38,280 bases of DNA from Chromatiales bacterium (GTDB lineage Bacteria > Pseudomonadota > Gammaproteobacteria > Chromatiales > Chromatiaceae). This document shows, in pieces, positions 16,032 to 24,249 of the stretch. Location of the stretch: contig JAKSBX010000075.1 in assembly GCA_022360905.1 (NCBI GenBank), positions 1 through 38,280 on the forward strand, given 5' to 3'. Position 1 is the stretch's first letter. Every line of letters begins with the position of its first letter. Made by a program: the position numbers and the translations under genes. The notes beneath the pieces were generated by a model. That model was given only the letters and a program-made list of their open reading frames with translations, ran no database searches and was not told the DNA's origin.

Positions 16032-16805
16032 ATGGCAATCACAGTCAACACTAACGTTTTTTCCCTTGCCGCACAGAAAAACCTGAATCGTACACAATCC
16101 GATCTCACAACTTCAGTTCAACGTCTCTCCTCCGGTCTTCGCATCAACATGGCGAAAGACGACGCAGCTGGTCTGGCTATCGCTCAGTTGCAGACTGCGC
16201 AGGCTCGCGGACTGACCGTGGCCCAGCGTAACATCGCGGACGGCACATCCTTCCTGGGCGTTGCGGATGCAACCCTGCAGTCCGTCAGTGACATGATGCA
16301 GCGTCAACGTGAACTTTCCGTACAGCACGGTAGTGGTCTCTACACCGCCGCACAACAGGCTCTGATGTCTGTTGAATTTGATGCGCTTACCGCAGAAATC
16401 ACCGCTTCATTGGGTCGTGCAACCTTCAATGGCACAGCCGTATTCGGTGGTGGTGGCACCATCGTGGTCGGTGCGAACACAACTGAAACCATCGATATTT
16501 CAGTTGCCGCACTGGCAGCCCGTACTGCTGCGATCTCCGATACCGCAACAGCTGACGCCGACCTCAACGCGGTTTCTACAGCACTTGCCAACATTGGTGC
16601 GCTGCAGAGTCGTCTGGAACAGGCCGGTCGTGTTGCCGCCAGTATGGAAGAAGCGCAATATGCCGCCGCCGGACGTATCATGGATGCTGATTTCGCCCGC
16701 GAAACCGCGAAATTCACCAGTGCCCAGGTTATCCAGCAGGCCGGTGTTGCAGCTCTGTCCCAGGCCAACTCAATACCTCAGTTGGCATTGAGTCTGCTGC
16801 AGTAA
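16032..16805 (+). CDS. fliC: Flagellin, short form
   Basis: A 257-aa flagellin. The conserved N-terminal D0/D1 part (AITVNTNVFSLAAQKNLNRT, SVQRLSSGLRINMAKDDAAG) and the C-terminal D1/D0 part (MDADFARETAKFTSAQVIQQ, ending SIPQLALSLLQ) are complete. Only about 50-60 residues of Ala/Thr-rich sequence connect them, so the surface-exposed D2/D3 domains are absent. It polymerises into the filament after export and is capped by FliD. The ATG has GAGGAA upstream and a sigma28 promoter. A strong hairpin follows the stop, before flaG. Confidence 0.97.
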   Translation: MAITVNTNVFSLAAQKNLNRTQSDLTTSVQRLSSGLRINMAKDDAAGLAIAQLQTAQARGLTVAQRNIADGTSFLGVADATLQSVSDMMQRQRELSVQHGSGLYTAAQQALMSVEFDALTAEITASLGRATFNGTAVFGGGGTIVVGANTTETIDISVAALAARTAAISDTATADADLNAVSTALANIGALQSRLEQAGRVAASMEEAQYAAAGRIMDADFARETAKFTSAQVIQQAGVAALSQANSIPQLALSLLQ

Positions 16806-16812
16806 GGTAGGG

Positions 16813-16837
16813 TCCGGGGGCGCTCGCCGCCCCCGGA
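16813..16837 (+). terminator. GC-rich hairpin after fliC
   Basis: A perfect 10-bp stem, TCCGGGGGCG paired with CGCCCCCGGA, with a 5-base loop, starts 7 bases after the fliC stop. It lacks a following U-tract. It probably ends or attenuates part of the fliC transcripts, or protects the 3' end of the abundant flagellin mRNA, giving more flagellin than cap and chaperone. It lies only 36 bases before flaG. Confidence 0.7.
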
Positions 16838-16873
16838 TGCTAAACTTGGAACAAATACTAGTAGGGTATGACC

Positions 16874-17257
16874 ATGCCAAACGTAATCACAGATTTGGCC
16901 AATCAATACGCCTATAAACGTGACGTTCCCAGTACTGATGGCAAAGGTAGTGTTGAGATACAACCGAAGAGTTCCGAGCCGGTAAAAATCTCACAAGAAC
17001 AAGAACTGGAAGAAAAGTCTGCGATCGATCCCTCGGAGCTGGCCAGCAAGGTCGAGAATCTGAATCAGCTCGTCTCAAGGGATCTGGAGTTTAGTGTGGA
17101 CGATGAAACCGGGCAGCAGGTACTGAGAGTCATCGATTCCGAAACCGGAAAGGTGATTCGCCAAGTGCCTTCGGACCAGATCTTGCATGTTATATCTCAA
17201 GTTCAAAAGGCCACAGAAGGGATGCTTCAAGGCGTGTTGTTGGACGACAAGTTTTAA
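16874..17257 (+). CDS. flaG: FlaG family protein
   Basis: A 127-aa protein; an ATG at 16868 is also possible, but AGGG at 16863-16866 is correctly spaced only for the ATG at 16874. The first 70 residues are polar and disordered-looking. The C-terminal FlaG domain follows: VENLNQLVSRDLEFSVDDET with VLRVIDSETGKVIRQVPSDQ and ILHVISQVQ. FlaG is linked with filament-length control in polar flagellates and commonly sits between flagellin and fliD, as it does here. No own promoter was seen, so readthrough past the fliC hairpin is likely. Confidence 0.93.
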   Translation: MPNVITDLANQYAYKRDVPSTDGKGSVEIQPKSSEPVKISQEQELEEKSAIDPSELASKVENLNQLVSRDLEFSVDDETGQQVLRVIDSETGKVIRQVPSDQILHVISQVQKATEGMLQGVLLDDKF

Positions 17258-17297
17258 AGACTGAAACTGCTCACTTGTTCAGAGGGGCATGACTGAG

Positions 17298-18659
17298 ATG
17301 ACTATAGGCTTTTCGGGGATAAGTACAGGGTCCGATTGGAACTCGATCATCAACCAACTGTTGCAGATCGAGAGTCGGCCCCTGACCACCCTACAATCAC
17401 GGGAACAGGAGATCGATGAGAAGATCAGCGACTTCGGGCTGGTCAAAAGTGCCATCGATACCTTCAACTCGACCGTTGAAGAGCTGACCAGCTCCAGCGG
17501 TTTTGCTGCGTTTAACGCCACCTCGACCGATGAGGCGGTGCTCACCGTCTCTGCAGACTCCTCTGCGGTAGCGTCCAGTTATGATGTCGTGGTCACCCAG
17601 TTGGCGGAGCGCGACAAGATAGCCTCCTCTGCCTATGCGGATGCCACAACGGCCGTCGGTACAGGTACCCTGTCGATCACCGTTGACGGCAATACCATGG
17701 ATCTCGTATTGGATGGATCCAACAACACCCTCACGGATATCCGGGATGCGATCAACAGCGCTACCGACAACCCGGGGGTTACCGCAACAATTCTCAATGA
17801 AACATCCGGAAGCCGCCTGATTCTGACCAGTGAAGAGTCGGGTCTGGCCAGCGCCATCACAATCAATGTGGCGGATGGCGATGATGCCAGTAACACGGAT
17901 GCCAATGGTCTTTCCAGGCTATTCCACATCGGTGTGGGCGGTGACGGCCTGGCCGAACAGATCGATACCGCCCAGGATGCAATCCTGACCATCGATGGAT
18001 TCAGTATCACGGGCGCCTCGAATACAGTAACCAGCGCCATTTCCGGTGTGACCCTGAGTCTGACCGGTGCTGGTTCCTCCACCATTAATATCACCCGTGA
18101 CAATACCGAGATCGAGGAACGAATCAGTGGCTTTGTCGATGCCTACAATACCCTGATCTCCAAGATCGATGAGCTGGAAGCGGGTTCTCTCTATAATGAC
18201 AGCAGCCTGCGGCGTATCAAGCAGGGTTTTGTCGATGTCATCAATCAGACTGTGGATATCGGCGGTGATACGGCCTATCTCTTTGAAATTGGTATCACCC
18301 GGGATAGAGATGGCGTTTTATCTGTCGATAGTAGTGAACTTTCCACCATGTTGGCCGATGACTTCAATAGAGTGACACAGATACTATCTGAAGCAACCAC
18401 AGGCTATGCGACCCGGTTCTACAACTATACCGAGTCGTTATTGGAAGTGGGGGGGCTGCTGGATAGCAAGAATGAGACCCTGAACAGCCAGAAAGACGCT
18501 GTGCAGACTCAGATCGAACGTCAGGAGTTGCGTTTGCAGACTTTTGAGGCCAAGCTCATCGAGCAGTTTGCCGCACTTGATCAGACCATGGCGGTGTTGA
18601 CCAGTACCAGTGAATATCTGACCAGTCAGCTTTCGTCATTGAATAACAGTAACAACTAA
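17298..18659 (+). CDS. fliD: Flagellar filament cap protein FliD
   Basis: A 453-aa hook-associated protein 2. The N-terminal domain (GISTGSDWNSIINQLLQIES, LTTLQSREQEIDEKIS) and the C-terminal domain (ERISGFVDAYNTLISKIDEL, LLDSKNETLNSQ, then the coiled coil and FAALDQTMAVLTSTSEYLTS) are complete. FliD caps the growing filament and folds flagellin. The ATG at 17298 is preferred over an in-frame ATG at 17289, because AGAGGGG (17281-17287) is 10 bases from the first but only 1 base from the second. It follows flaG and precedes fliS in the usual order. Confidence 0.96.
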   Translation: MTIGFSGISTGSDWNSIINQLLQIESRPLTTLQSREQEIDEKISDFGLVKSAIDTFNSTVEELTSSSGFAAFNATSTDEAVLTVSADSSAVASSYDVVVTQLAERDKIASSAYADATTAVGTGTLSITVDGNTMDLVLDGSNNTLTDIRDAINSATDNPGVTATILNETSGSRLILTSEESGLASAITINVADGDDASNTDANGLSRLFHIGVGGDGLAEQIDTAQDAILTIDGFSITGASNTVTSAISGVTLSLTGAGSSTINITRDNTEIEERISGFVDAYNTLISKIDELEAGSLYNDSSLRRIKQGFVDVINQTVDIGGDTAYLFEIGITRDRDGVLSVDSSELSTMLADDFNRVTQILSEATTGYATRFYNYTESLLEVGGLLDSKNETLNSQKDAVQTQIERQELRLQTFEAKLIEQFAALDQTMAVLTSTSEYLTSQLSSLNNSNN

Positions 18660-18702
18660 CCTGGTTAAGGGTTAGCCTTTAATCGACCACCAAGAAGGTA
18701 AA

Positions 18703-19128
18703 ATGATGGTAAAGAATTCGGCTATCAACAGTTATCGTCAAGCAGCCTCATCCGAGGCGATGTACGCTACCCCTTTTCGGTTGGTGCAGATGCTTATGAC
18801 CGGTGCGCTGGACGGCATGGCGAATGCCAGAGGCTCGATTATCCGCAAGGAGCATGAGGCCCGAAACAACGAAATCAAATGGGTGATCTCAGTGATCGAC
18901 GCGTTGCGCGGCGCCTTGGATTTCGAACAGGGCGGTGAGATCGCCAACAATCTCGATATGCTCTATGACTACATGATCCGGCGTCTCTTTACCGCGAATG
19001 TTGAACAGGATGTGGACGCCCTCGATGAAGTGATCTCCCTGTTGAAAGAGATCAAGACCGCTTGGGACGCCATGCCGGAAGTGATCCAGAATGCATCCAA
19101 TATCAAGGATGTGGTTAAAGATCTGTAG
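18703..19128 (+). CDS. fliS: Flagellin export chaperone FliS
   Basis: A 141-aa (or 140-aa, from the second ATG at 18706, which is better spaced from GAAGG) helical chaperone. It contains the FliS signatures NSYRQAASSEAMYATPFRLV, QMLMTGALDGMANARG, and the LDMLYDYMIRRLFTANVEQD helix. FliS binds the C-terminal D0 region of flagellin in the cytoplasm and keeps it from polymerising before export. It lies 43 bases after fliD and 24 bases before fliT. Confidence 0.96.
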   Translation: MMVKNSAINSYRQAASSEAMYATPFRLVQMLMTGALDGMANARGSIIRKEHEARNNEIKWVISVIDALRGALDFEQGGEIANNLDMLYDYMIRRLFTANVEQDVDALDEVISLLKEIKTAWDAMPEVIQNASNIKDVVKDL

Positions 19129-19167
19129 CCGGCTGCCTTCTCCAATCTGACTGTGGGGGGCTATCTT

Positions 19168-19485
19168 GTGTCTCAGCTTCAGCAAAATCTCAGCCAGGCA
19201 GTTGAATTGAGCCAGCGGATATTCGATCTGGCGCAGGACTCTGCCTGGACTGAAATGGAACAGGCGGATCGGCAGCGAATCACCCTTCTCGAATCCATCT
19301 TCAGCGATGCTGAGTTTCAGCAGAAGTCTGATGACTATGAACCTCAGCTGCGGCAAATCGTCGATCTCAACGAACAGGCCTTGGCGCTCTGTGCCGATGC
19401 CAGAGGGAAACTGAACCAGCAGGGCCGCTCACTCAAGGTCGGCAGGCAGGCACTCTCGGCCTATAAAAAGAACTCTTTTGATTGA
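19168..19485 (+). CDS. fliT: FliT-like flagellar protein
   Basis: A 105-aa helical protein following fliS, the usual place of the FliD chaperone FliT. The start is placed at the GTG at 19168, which has GGGGGG seven bases upstream; an in-frame GTG at 19153 lies too close to any ribosome-binding site. The sequence has the small four-helix pattern of FliT, with SQRIFDLAQDSAWTEMEQAD and RQRITLLESIF and a basic C-terminal helix ending AYKKNSFD. FliT sequences are weakly conserved, so the call rests on both position and pattern. Confidence 0.8.
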   Translation: MSQLQQNLSQAVELSQRIFDLAQDSAWTEMEQADRQRITLLESIFSDAEFQQKSDDYEPQLRQIVDLNEQALALCADARGKLNQQGRSLKVGRQALSAYKKNSFD

Positions 19486-19501
19486 GGCTTAAGCTGGGCG
19501 G

Positions 19502-20320
19502 TTAGCTGAGGATCAGTTCCAATACCACTTTAGTGCCAAAATAGGCCAGCATCAGTACGACAAATCCACTCAGAGTCCAGATCAGGGCCTTCTGTCCGCG
19601 CCAGCCGAATCGGTAGCGCCCCCACAACAGGGTTCCAAACACCAGCCAGGCAATGATCGAAAGGATCGTTTTGTGTGCCAGGTGTTGCTGAAACATGTTT
19701 TCCAGAAAAGCGAACCCGGAGAGCAGCGCCAGACTGAGCAACACGAAGCCTACCGCAATCATTTCGAACAGCAGGCTCTCCATGGTCTGCAACGGTGGCA
19801 GGGCACGGATAAAGCCACCCGGATGGCGCTGGTGGAGGTGGTGATCCTGAATTGCCAACAGTACGGCCTGCACACTGGCCAGGGTAAACAGACTGTAGGC
19901 CAGCATGGAGACCAGGATATGAATGGTTAATCCGGAAGAGAGCTGACCGCTGAGAAAATGGACGGTCTGATAGCGGTTCTCCAGAAAGATGGCTATCGCG
20001 GCAATCGGCATGATGAAAATGCCCAGATTTTCAACCGGCTTGGTCAGGCTTGAGACCAACAGCAGCAGTGCAATGGTCCAGGCAATTAATGACGTGGCAT
20101 TGAATATGCCCATGTTGAATCCCGATGCGGCCATCAGATTCTGATAGTGGGGAATTGCATGCAGCAGGATACCCAGAAAGCCCAGACCCAGGGCCAGTGA
20201 TCTGGGTAATGCTGAACCGATGCGGCCGTTGAACAGGCGCAGTGCGATCACGATTCCCGTGGCCAGGTAGGCAATAATGGCGAGTGTGGCGGTCAAAGGT
20301 GAAACTTCCCATGAAATCAA
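19502..20320 (-). CDS. CcsA/YpjD-like cytochrome c assembly family membrane protein
   Basis: A 272-aa protein with about eight transmembrane helices. It belongs to the CcmC/CcsA-type cytochrome c assembly family, subgroup encoded next to ffh (YpjD-like). Histidines near membrane faces (HAIPHYQ, TVHFLSG, HKTILSIIAWLVFGTLLWGR) are in family-like positions for haem contact, but no WWD haem-handling motif is visible, so a direct role in cytochrome c maturation is doubtful. The start at 20320 is a TTG, and I see no better in-frame codon. The divergence from ffh is a conserved gammaproteobacterial arrangement. Confidence 0.85.
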   Translation of the reverse strand: MISWEVSPLTATLAIIAYLATGIVIALRLFNGRIGSALPRSLALGLGFLGILLHAIPHYQNLMAASGFNMGIFNATSLIAWTIALLLLVSSLTKPVENLGIFIMPIAAIAIFLENRYQTVHFLSGQLSSGLTIHILVSMLAYSLFTLASVQAVLLAIQDHHLHQRHPGGFIRALPPLQTMESLLFEMIAVGFVLLSLALLSGFAFLENMFQQHLAHKTILSIIAWLVFGTLLWGRYRFGWRGQKALIWTLSGFVVLMLAYFGTKVVLELILS

Positions 20321-20433
20321 TCAACTTAGGCCGGATATTCGCATATTTGACTGCTGCTGTGAAAGGGAGATGTGCAACTCCTGCCAACTTCTTCGCTGCA
20401 AAAGCAGATTTAACGGGAGCAGATGGCTTGAGC

Positions 20434-20444
20434 TGGTATATAAT
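20434..20444 (+). promoter_or_regulatory. Probable ffh promoter, -10 element
   Basis: TGGTATATAAT contains TATAAT at 20439-20444, with a possible extended -10 (TGG before TATATA). No good -35 is seen at the right distance. It lies 89 bases upstream of the ffh ATG, in the divergent region shared with the CcsA-like gene. Confidence 0.45.
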
Positions 20445-20532
20445 CACCGGTTCGACTCACCCGACGCTGCTGGTAAAGGGGGCGATATCTCCAGTGTCGG
20501 CGTGAAAATTCAAGCGAACGATCGAGACGGAT

Positions 20533-21930
20533 ATGTTTGACAATCTGACACAAAGACTGGGCAAGGTTCTGACCAATTTACGAGGCCAGGGCCGCCTGAC
20601 AGAAGAGAATATCAAGGAGACCATGCGTGAGGTTCGCATGGCGTTGCTCGAAGCGGATGTGGCGCTGCCGGTAGTGCGGGAGTTTGTCGATCAGGTGAAG
20701 CAGAAGGCGATGGGCGAAGAGGTGATGAAGAGCCTCACCCCAGGCCAGACCCTGATCAAAATCGTCAACGATGAGCTGGTGCAGGTGATGGGGGAGGCCA
20801 ACGAGTCGCTCGATCTGACCGCCCAGCCACCGGCGGTGATCCTGATGGCCGGCCTGCAGGGTTCCGGTAAGACAACCAGTGTCGCCAAACTTTCTCGCTG
20901 GCTGCAGCAGCAGGGTAAAAAGAAGGTCAGCGTGGTCAGTTGTGATGTCTATCGTCCTGCCGCTATCGATCAGTTGCAGACCCTCTCCAAAGAGGTGGAG
21001 GCCCAGTTCATTCCCAGCCAGGGGGATGAAAAGCCGGTTAAAATCGCCAAGCGGGCGATGGAGACAGCCAAGCGGGACTTTGCCGAGGTGCTGATCGTCG
21101 ATACCGCCGGTCGGTTGCATGTGGATGGGGAGATGATGGAGGAGATCAAACAGCTCCATCAGGTACTCGATCCGGTCGAGACCCTGTTCGTGGTCGATAG
21201 CATGACCGGTCAGGATGCGGCCAACACCGCCAAGGCATTCAACGATGCACTGCCGCTGACCGGTGTGATTCTCACCAAGGCGGATGGTGATGCCCGGGGC
21301 GGTGCCGCCCTGTCGATCCGCCAGATCACCGGTAAACCGATCAAATTCATCGGTGTCGGTGAAAAGACCGATGCCCTTGAGCCCTTCCATCCGGATCGTA
21401 TCGCCTCACGAATTCTCGGCATGGGCGATGTACTGACCCTGGTGGAGGAGGTCAGCCGCAAGGTCGACCAGGATAAGGCCGCCAAGCTGGCGAAAAAGCT
21501 GCAGAAAGGCAAAGGCTTCGATCTAGAGGATTTCAAGGAGCAGATGTTGCAGATGTCGAAAATGGGTGGCATGAGTGGGCTGCTCGATAAGCTGCCTGGG
21601 ATGGGCGAGCTTCCCGATCATGTGAAAAATCAGGTGGATGACAAACAGGTCGGACGCTTGATCGCGATCATCAACTCGATGACCCCCCATGAGCGCGCCT
21701 TTCCCGCGGTGATCAAAGGTTCAAGAAAACGCCGCATCGCCGCCGGCTCTGGTACCCAGGTGCAGGATGTGAACAAGCTGCTCAAACAGTTCACCCAGAT
21801 GCAGAAGATGATGAAGAAGATGAAGGGTGGCGGCATGAAGAAGATGATGCGCGGGCTGGGCGGTCGATTCCCCGGGGGAGGTATGCCTGGCGGCGGCATG
21901 CCCGGTGGTGGTGGCGGATTTCCCTTCTGA
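20533..21930 (+). CDS. ffh: Signal recognition particle GTPase Ffh (SRP54)
   Basis: A 465-aa protein with the three SRP54 domains: the N helical bundle (1-90), the G domain with P-loop GLQGSGKTTSVAKL (about 105-118), DTAGRLHVD and TKADGDARGG, and the Met-rich M domain (about 300-440), where MGELPDHV..., GSRKRRIAAGSGT and QMQKMMKKMKGGGMKKMM bind signal peptides and 4.5S RNA. It guides nascent membrane proteins to FtsY at the membrane. The C-terminal tail is a Gly/Pro/Met repeat (GGGMPGGGMPGG), common in the family. It is immediately upstream of a palindromic repeat and the rpsP operon. Confidence 0.98.
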   Translation: MFDNLTQRLGKVLTNLRGQGRLTEENIKETMREVRMALLEADVALPVVREFVDQVKQKAMGEEVMKSLTPGQTLIKIVNDELVQVMGEANESLDLTAQPPAVILMAGLQGSGKTTSVAKLSRWLQQQGKKKVSVVSCDVYRPAAIDQLQTLSKEVEAQFIPSQGDEKPVKIAKRAMETAKRDFAEVLIVDTAGRLHVDGEMMEEIKQLHQVLDPVETLFVVDSMTGQDAANTAKAFNDALPLTGVILTKADGDARGGAALSIRQITGKPIKFIGVGEKTDALEPFHPDRIASRILGMGDVLTLVEEVSRKVDQDKAAKLAKKLQKGKGFDLEDFKEQMLQMSKMGGMSGLLDKLPGMGELPDHVKNQVDDKQVGRLIAIINSMTPHERAFPAVIKGSRKRRIAAGSGTQVQDVNKLLKQFTQMQKMMKKMKGGGMKKMMRGLGGRFPGGGMPGGGMPGGGGGFPF

Positions 21931-21971
21931 CCCCCCCATTTATAAGGTCCTATGGGTGAATGGTTAAGGAA

Positions 21972-22087
21972 AAAGAATAAACCGCAAATCAACGCCAATC
22001 ACCGCGAATCTACGCAATTAGGGCTGAAATCTGAATGCTATTCGCGGCATTTTGCGGTGATTCGCGTTCATTAGCGGTGAATCTTCT
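21972..22087. repeat. Dispersed imperfect palindrome, copy 2
   Basis: The second copy of the element at 409-525, in the same orientation, lying between ffh and rpsP. The arms (from 21972 and ending at about 22087) are imperfect reverse complements, more diverged than in copy 1. The identical 25-base core is at 21997-22021. It ends 33 bases upstream of the rpsP -35 element and could form a hairpin in ffh readthrough RNA. Confidence 0.78.
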
Positions 22088-22119
22088 ACGCTGGCCCCTA
22101 AAAAATGCCGATTAGGGTC

Positions 22120-22147
22120 TTCACATTGGGGCAATCTTAGCTATAAT
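22120..22147 (+). promoter_or_regulatory. Sigma70-type promoter of the rpsP operon
   Basis: TTCACA (22120-22125), a 16-base spacer and a perfect TATAAT (22142-22147) lie 55 bases upstream of the rpsP ATG. The GC-rich stretch just after the -10 (CGCCGTTTCCCGCCGGCC) resembles the discriminator/leader of growth-controlled ribosomal promoters, which is inference. Confidence 0.7.
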
Positions 22148-22201
22148 ACGCCGTTTCCCGCCGGCCGGTCCGGTGTGTTAACAAATTTTCAAGGGTACAT
22201 C

Positions 22202-22456
22202 ATGGTAACCATACGCCTATCTCGAACTGGTGCTAAGAAGCGTCCGTTCTACCACATTGTTGTCACAGACAGCCGCAATGCCCGTGACGGCCGCTACATC
22301 GAGCGCCTGGGCTTCTTCAATCCCGGTGCTGTCGGTGGTGAAGAGGAGCTGCGTGTCGATCAGGATCGTGTGCAGCACTGGGTCTCCAAGGGTGCACAGC
22401 CCAGCGAGCGTGTTGCCAGTCTGCTGAAGCAGGCTTCCAAGCAGCAGGCTGCCTGA
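22202..22456 (+). CDS. rpsP: Ribosomal protein bS16
   Basis: An 84-aa small-subunit protein; [20 protein letters not shown] and the [14 protein letters not shown] block are the bS16 signature. The ATG at 22202 gives the standard N-terminus; the longer upstream frame is not used. It binds 16S rRNA during early assembly. It is the first gene of rpsP-rimM-trmD-rplS, the standard gammaproteobacterial order, and is followed by rimM after 49 bases. Confidence 0.98.
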   Translation: MVTIRLSRTGAKKRPFYHIVVTDSRNARDGRYIERLGFFNPGAVGGEEELRVDQDRVQHWVSKGAQPSERVASLLKQASKQQAA

Positions 22457-22505
22457 CAGAAATACGGTTCTCGTCCAGGCCTGAAAGCCGGTAAGGACAG
22501 AGACA

Positions 22506-23012
22506 ATGTCAGATAGAGAGATGATCATAATGGGCCGGGTTTCTGGCCTGTTTGGTGTCAGGGGGTGGGTCAAGATCTACTCCTACACCGCACCGAAGGA
22601 AGGGATCCTCGGTTACAAGCAGTGGTACCTGAAACGCCAGGGTAGCTGGCAGGAATTCAAGGTTATCGCTGGACACCCCCAGGGCAAGGGGATTGTCGCC
22701 CAGCTGGCGGGTTACGATGATCGGGATCGGGCTGCAGAGCTGATTGAAAGCGAAATTGCAGTCGGCAGGGATCAATTGCCGAGATTACCCGCCGGTGAAT
22801 ATTACTGGACCGATCTGGAAGGATTGCGGGTAGAGACCCTGGAAGGGGTCGACCTGGGAAGGGTCTCCCACCTGTTCGAAACCGGCGCCAACGATGTGCT
22901 GGTGGTGAAGGGTGATCGGGAGCGATTGATTCCCTATACCATGGGAGAAGCGGTGCAAAGCATCGATCTGGATAGCGGATTGATGGTGGTTGACTGGGAC
23001 CCGGAATTCTAA
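22506..23012 (+). CDS. rimM: 16S rRNA processing protein RimM
   Basis: A 168-aa ribosome maturation factor. The N-terminal RimM barrel (about 7-90) begins IIMGRVSGLFGVRGWVKIYS; the C-terminal PRC barrel (about 96-166) holds EYYWTDLEGLRVET, FETGANDVLVVKG and ERLIPYTMGEAVQSID. RimM binds uS19 and helps the 30S head to mature. AAGGA before the ATG is the ribosome-binding site. Only 3 bases separate it from trmD. Confidence 0.97.
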   Translation: MSDREMIIMGRVSGLFGVRGWVKIYSYTAPKEGILGYKQWYLKRQGSWQEFKVIAGHPQGKGIVAQLAGYDDRDRAAELIESEIAVGRDQLPRLPAGEYYWTDLEGLRVETLEGVDLGRVSHLFETGANDVLVVKGDRERLIPYTMGEAVQSIDLDSGLMVVDWDPEF

Positions 23013-23015
23013 GCC

Positions 23016-23777
23016 ATGCGCTTTGATGTGGTCACCCTGATGCCCGATATGTTTGACGCACTCAAAGGAGAGGGTGTGGTAGGCAGAGCGATCAACCGGG
23101 GATTAGCCCAGGTTGAACTCTGGAATCCAAGGGACTACACCACAGACGTACACCGGACTGTGGATGATCGGCCCTACGGTGGTGGGCCGGGCATGGTGAT
23201 GAAGTATCAGCCCATGCAGCAGGCCATCGAGGCAGCACTGGCTGAGGCCGGGCCGGCCAATGTGGTCTATCTGAGCCCACAGGGCAGGCGGTTTGACCAA
23301 CAGTGCGCCAAGCGGTTGGCAGAGAGTCGTAAGCCTCAGTTGCTGCTGGCAGGCCGATATGAAGGGATAGATGAACGGCTCATCGAACGTTATGTCGATG
23401 AGGAGTGGTCCATCGGGGACTACGTTCTGAGTGGCGGTGAACTGGCCGCCATGGTGGTTATAGATGCGGTGATCCGGCTGTTGCCCGACGTACTCGGGGA
23501 TGCGGATTCCGCGGTACAGGACTCTTTCATGGATGGGTTGTTGGATTGTCCCCATTACACCCGCCCGGAAGAGATTGATTCGATGTCGGTGCCGCCGGTA
23601 TTGCAGAGCGGCAACCATGAAGCCATTCGCCGTTGGCGATTGCAACAGGCTCTGAAGCGAACCCTGGCACGTCGCCCGGAGCTGTTGGAAGATCGCCAGC
23701 TGACGGCGGAAGAGAAAACGTTTTTAGCAGAAATCAGTGCAGCGTCGGGAGACGCGAAGCAAACACAGGAGCAATAG
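23016..23777 (+). CDS. trmD: tRNA (guanine37-N1)-methyltransferase TrmD
   Basis: A 253-aa SPOUT-class methyltransferase that makes m1G37 in tRNAs reading CNN codons, using S-adenosylmethionine. The trefoil-knot motifs are intact: [27 protein letters not shown], and [36 protein letters not shown] holds the catalytic Asp region. The C-terminal helical domain (about 165-245) includes [19 protein letters not shown]. It lies 3 bases from both neighbours in the rpsP operon. Confidence 0.98.
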   Translation: MRFDVVTLMPDMFDALKGEGVVGRAINRGLAQVELWNPRDYTTDVHRTVDDRPYGGGPGMVMKYQPMQQAIEAALAEAGPANVVYLSPQGRRFDQQCAKRLAESRKPQLLLAGRYEGIDERLIERYVDEEWSIGDYVLSGGELAAMVVIDAVIRLLPDVLGDADSAVQDSFMDGLLDCPHYTRPEEIDSMSVPPVLQSGNHEAIRRWRLQQALKRTLARRPELLEDRQLTAEEKTFLAEISAASGDAKQTQEQ

Positions 23778-23780
23778 ACC

Positions 23781-24125
23781 ATGAGCAATATCATCGCAGA
23801 ACTCGACGCCGAGCAGATGAGCCGTGAGGTTCCCGATTTTGGCCCAGGTGATACCGTTGTTGTTCAGGTTCGGGTCAGAGAGGGCGAGCGTGAACGTCTG
23901 CAGGCCTTTGAAGGTATCGTCATCGCCAAGCGCAATCGCGGCCTCAACTCGGCCTTCACCGTCCGCAAGATCTCTCATGGCGAAGGGGTGGAGCGTGTGT
24001 TCCAGACCTACAGCCCGACTGTCGCTTCCATTAAAGTGACCCGTCGTGGTGATGTGCGTCGCGCCAAGCTCTACTACCTGCGCGGTCGTACCGGTAAGGC
24101 GGCCCGTATCAAAGAGAAGATCTAA
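23781..24125 (+). CDS. rplS: Ribosomal protein bL19
   Basis: A 114-aa large-subunit protein (E. coli 115). [40 protein letters not shown] and the C-terminal [20 protein letters not shown] are the bL19 blocks. It sits at the 30S-50S interface. It is the last gene of the operon and is followed by a strong terminator 65 bases downstream. Confidence 0.98.
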   Translation: MSNIIAELDAEQMSREVPDFGPGDTVVVQVRVREGERERLQAFEGIVIAKRNRGLNSAFTVRKISHGEGVERVFQTYSPTVASIKVTRRGDVRRAKLYYLRGRTGKAARIKEKI

Positions 24126-24190
24126 GCGCGCCTTTCACGGCCCGTTGGAGATCCGCCCTCTGCTAACTGGCAGGGTGTGGTAAAGGATAG

Positions 24191-24223
24191 AAAAAACCCC
24201 GGCCTTTCAGCCGGGGTTTTTTT
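24191..24223. terminator. Bidirectional intrinsic terminator between rplS and lhr
   Basis: CCCCGGC (24197-24203) pairs with GCCGGGG (24210-24216) around a 6-base loop, flanked by six A on the left and seven T on the right, so a U-tract follows the hairpin on both strands. It serves the rpsP operon on the plus strand and lhr, whose stop is at 24250, on the minus strand. Confidence 0.95.
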
Positions 24224-24249
24224 ATGCTTAGCGGTGTCTGACAGATCAT

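Noticed and set aside
20425..20475. tRNA-like GGTTCGACTC motif upstream of ffh
   Set aside because: It resembles a T-arm sequence, but no acceptor, D or anticodon stems can be formed around it.
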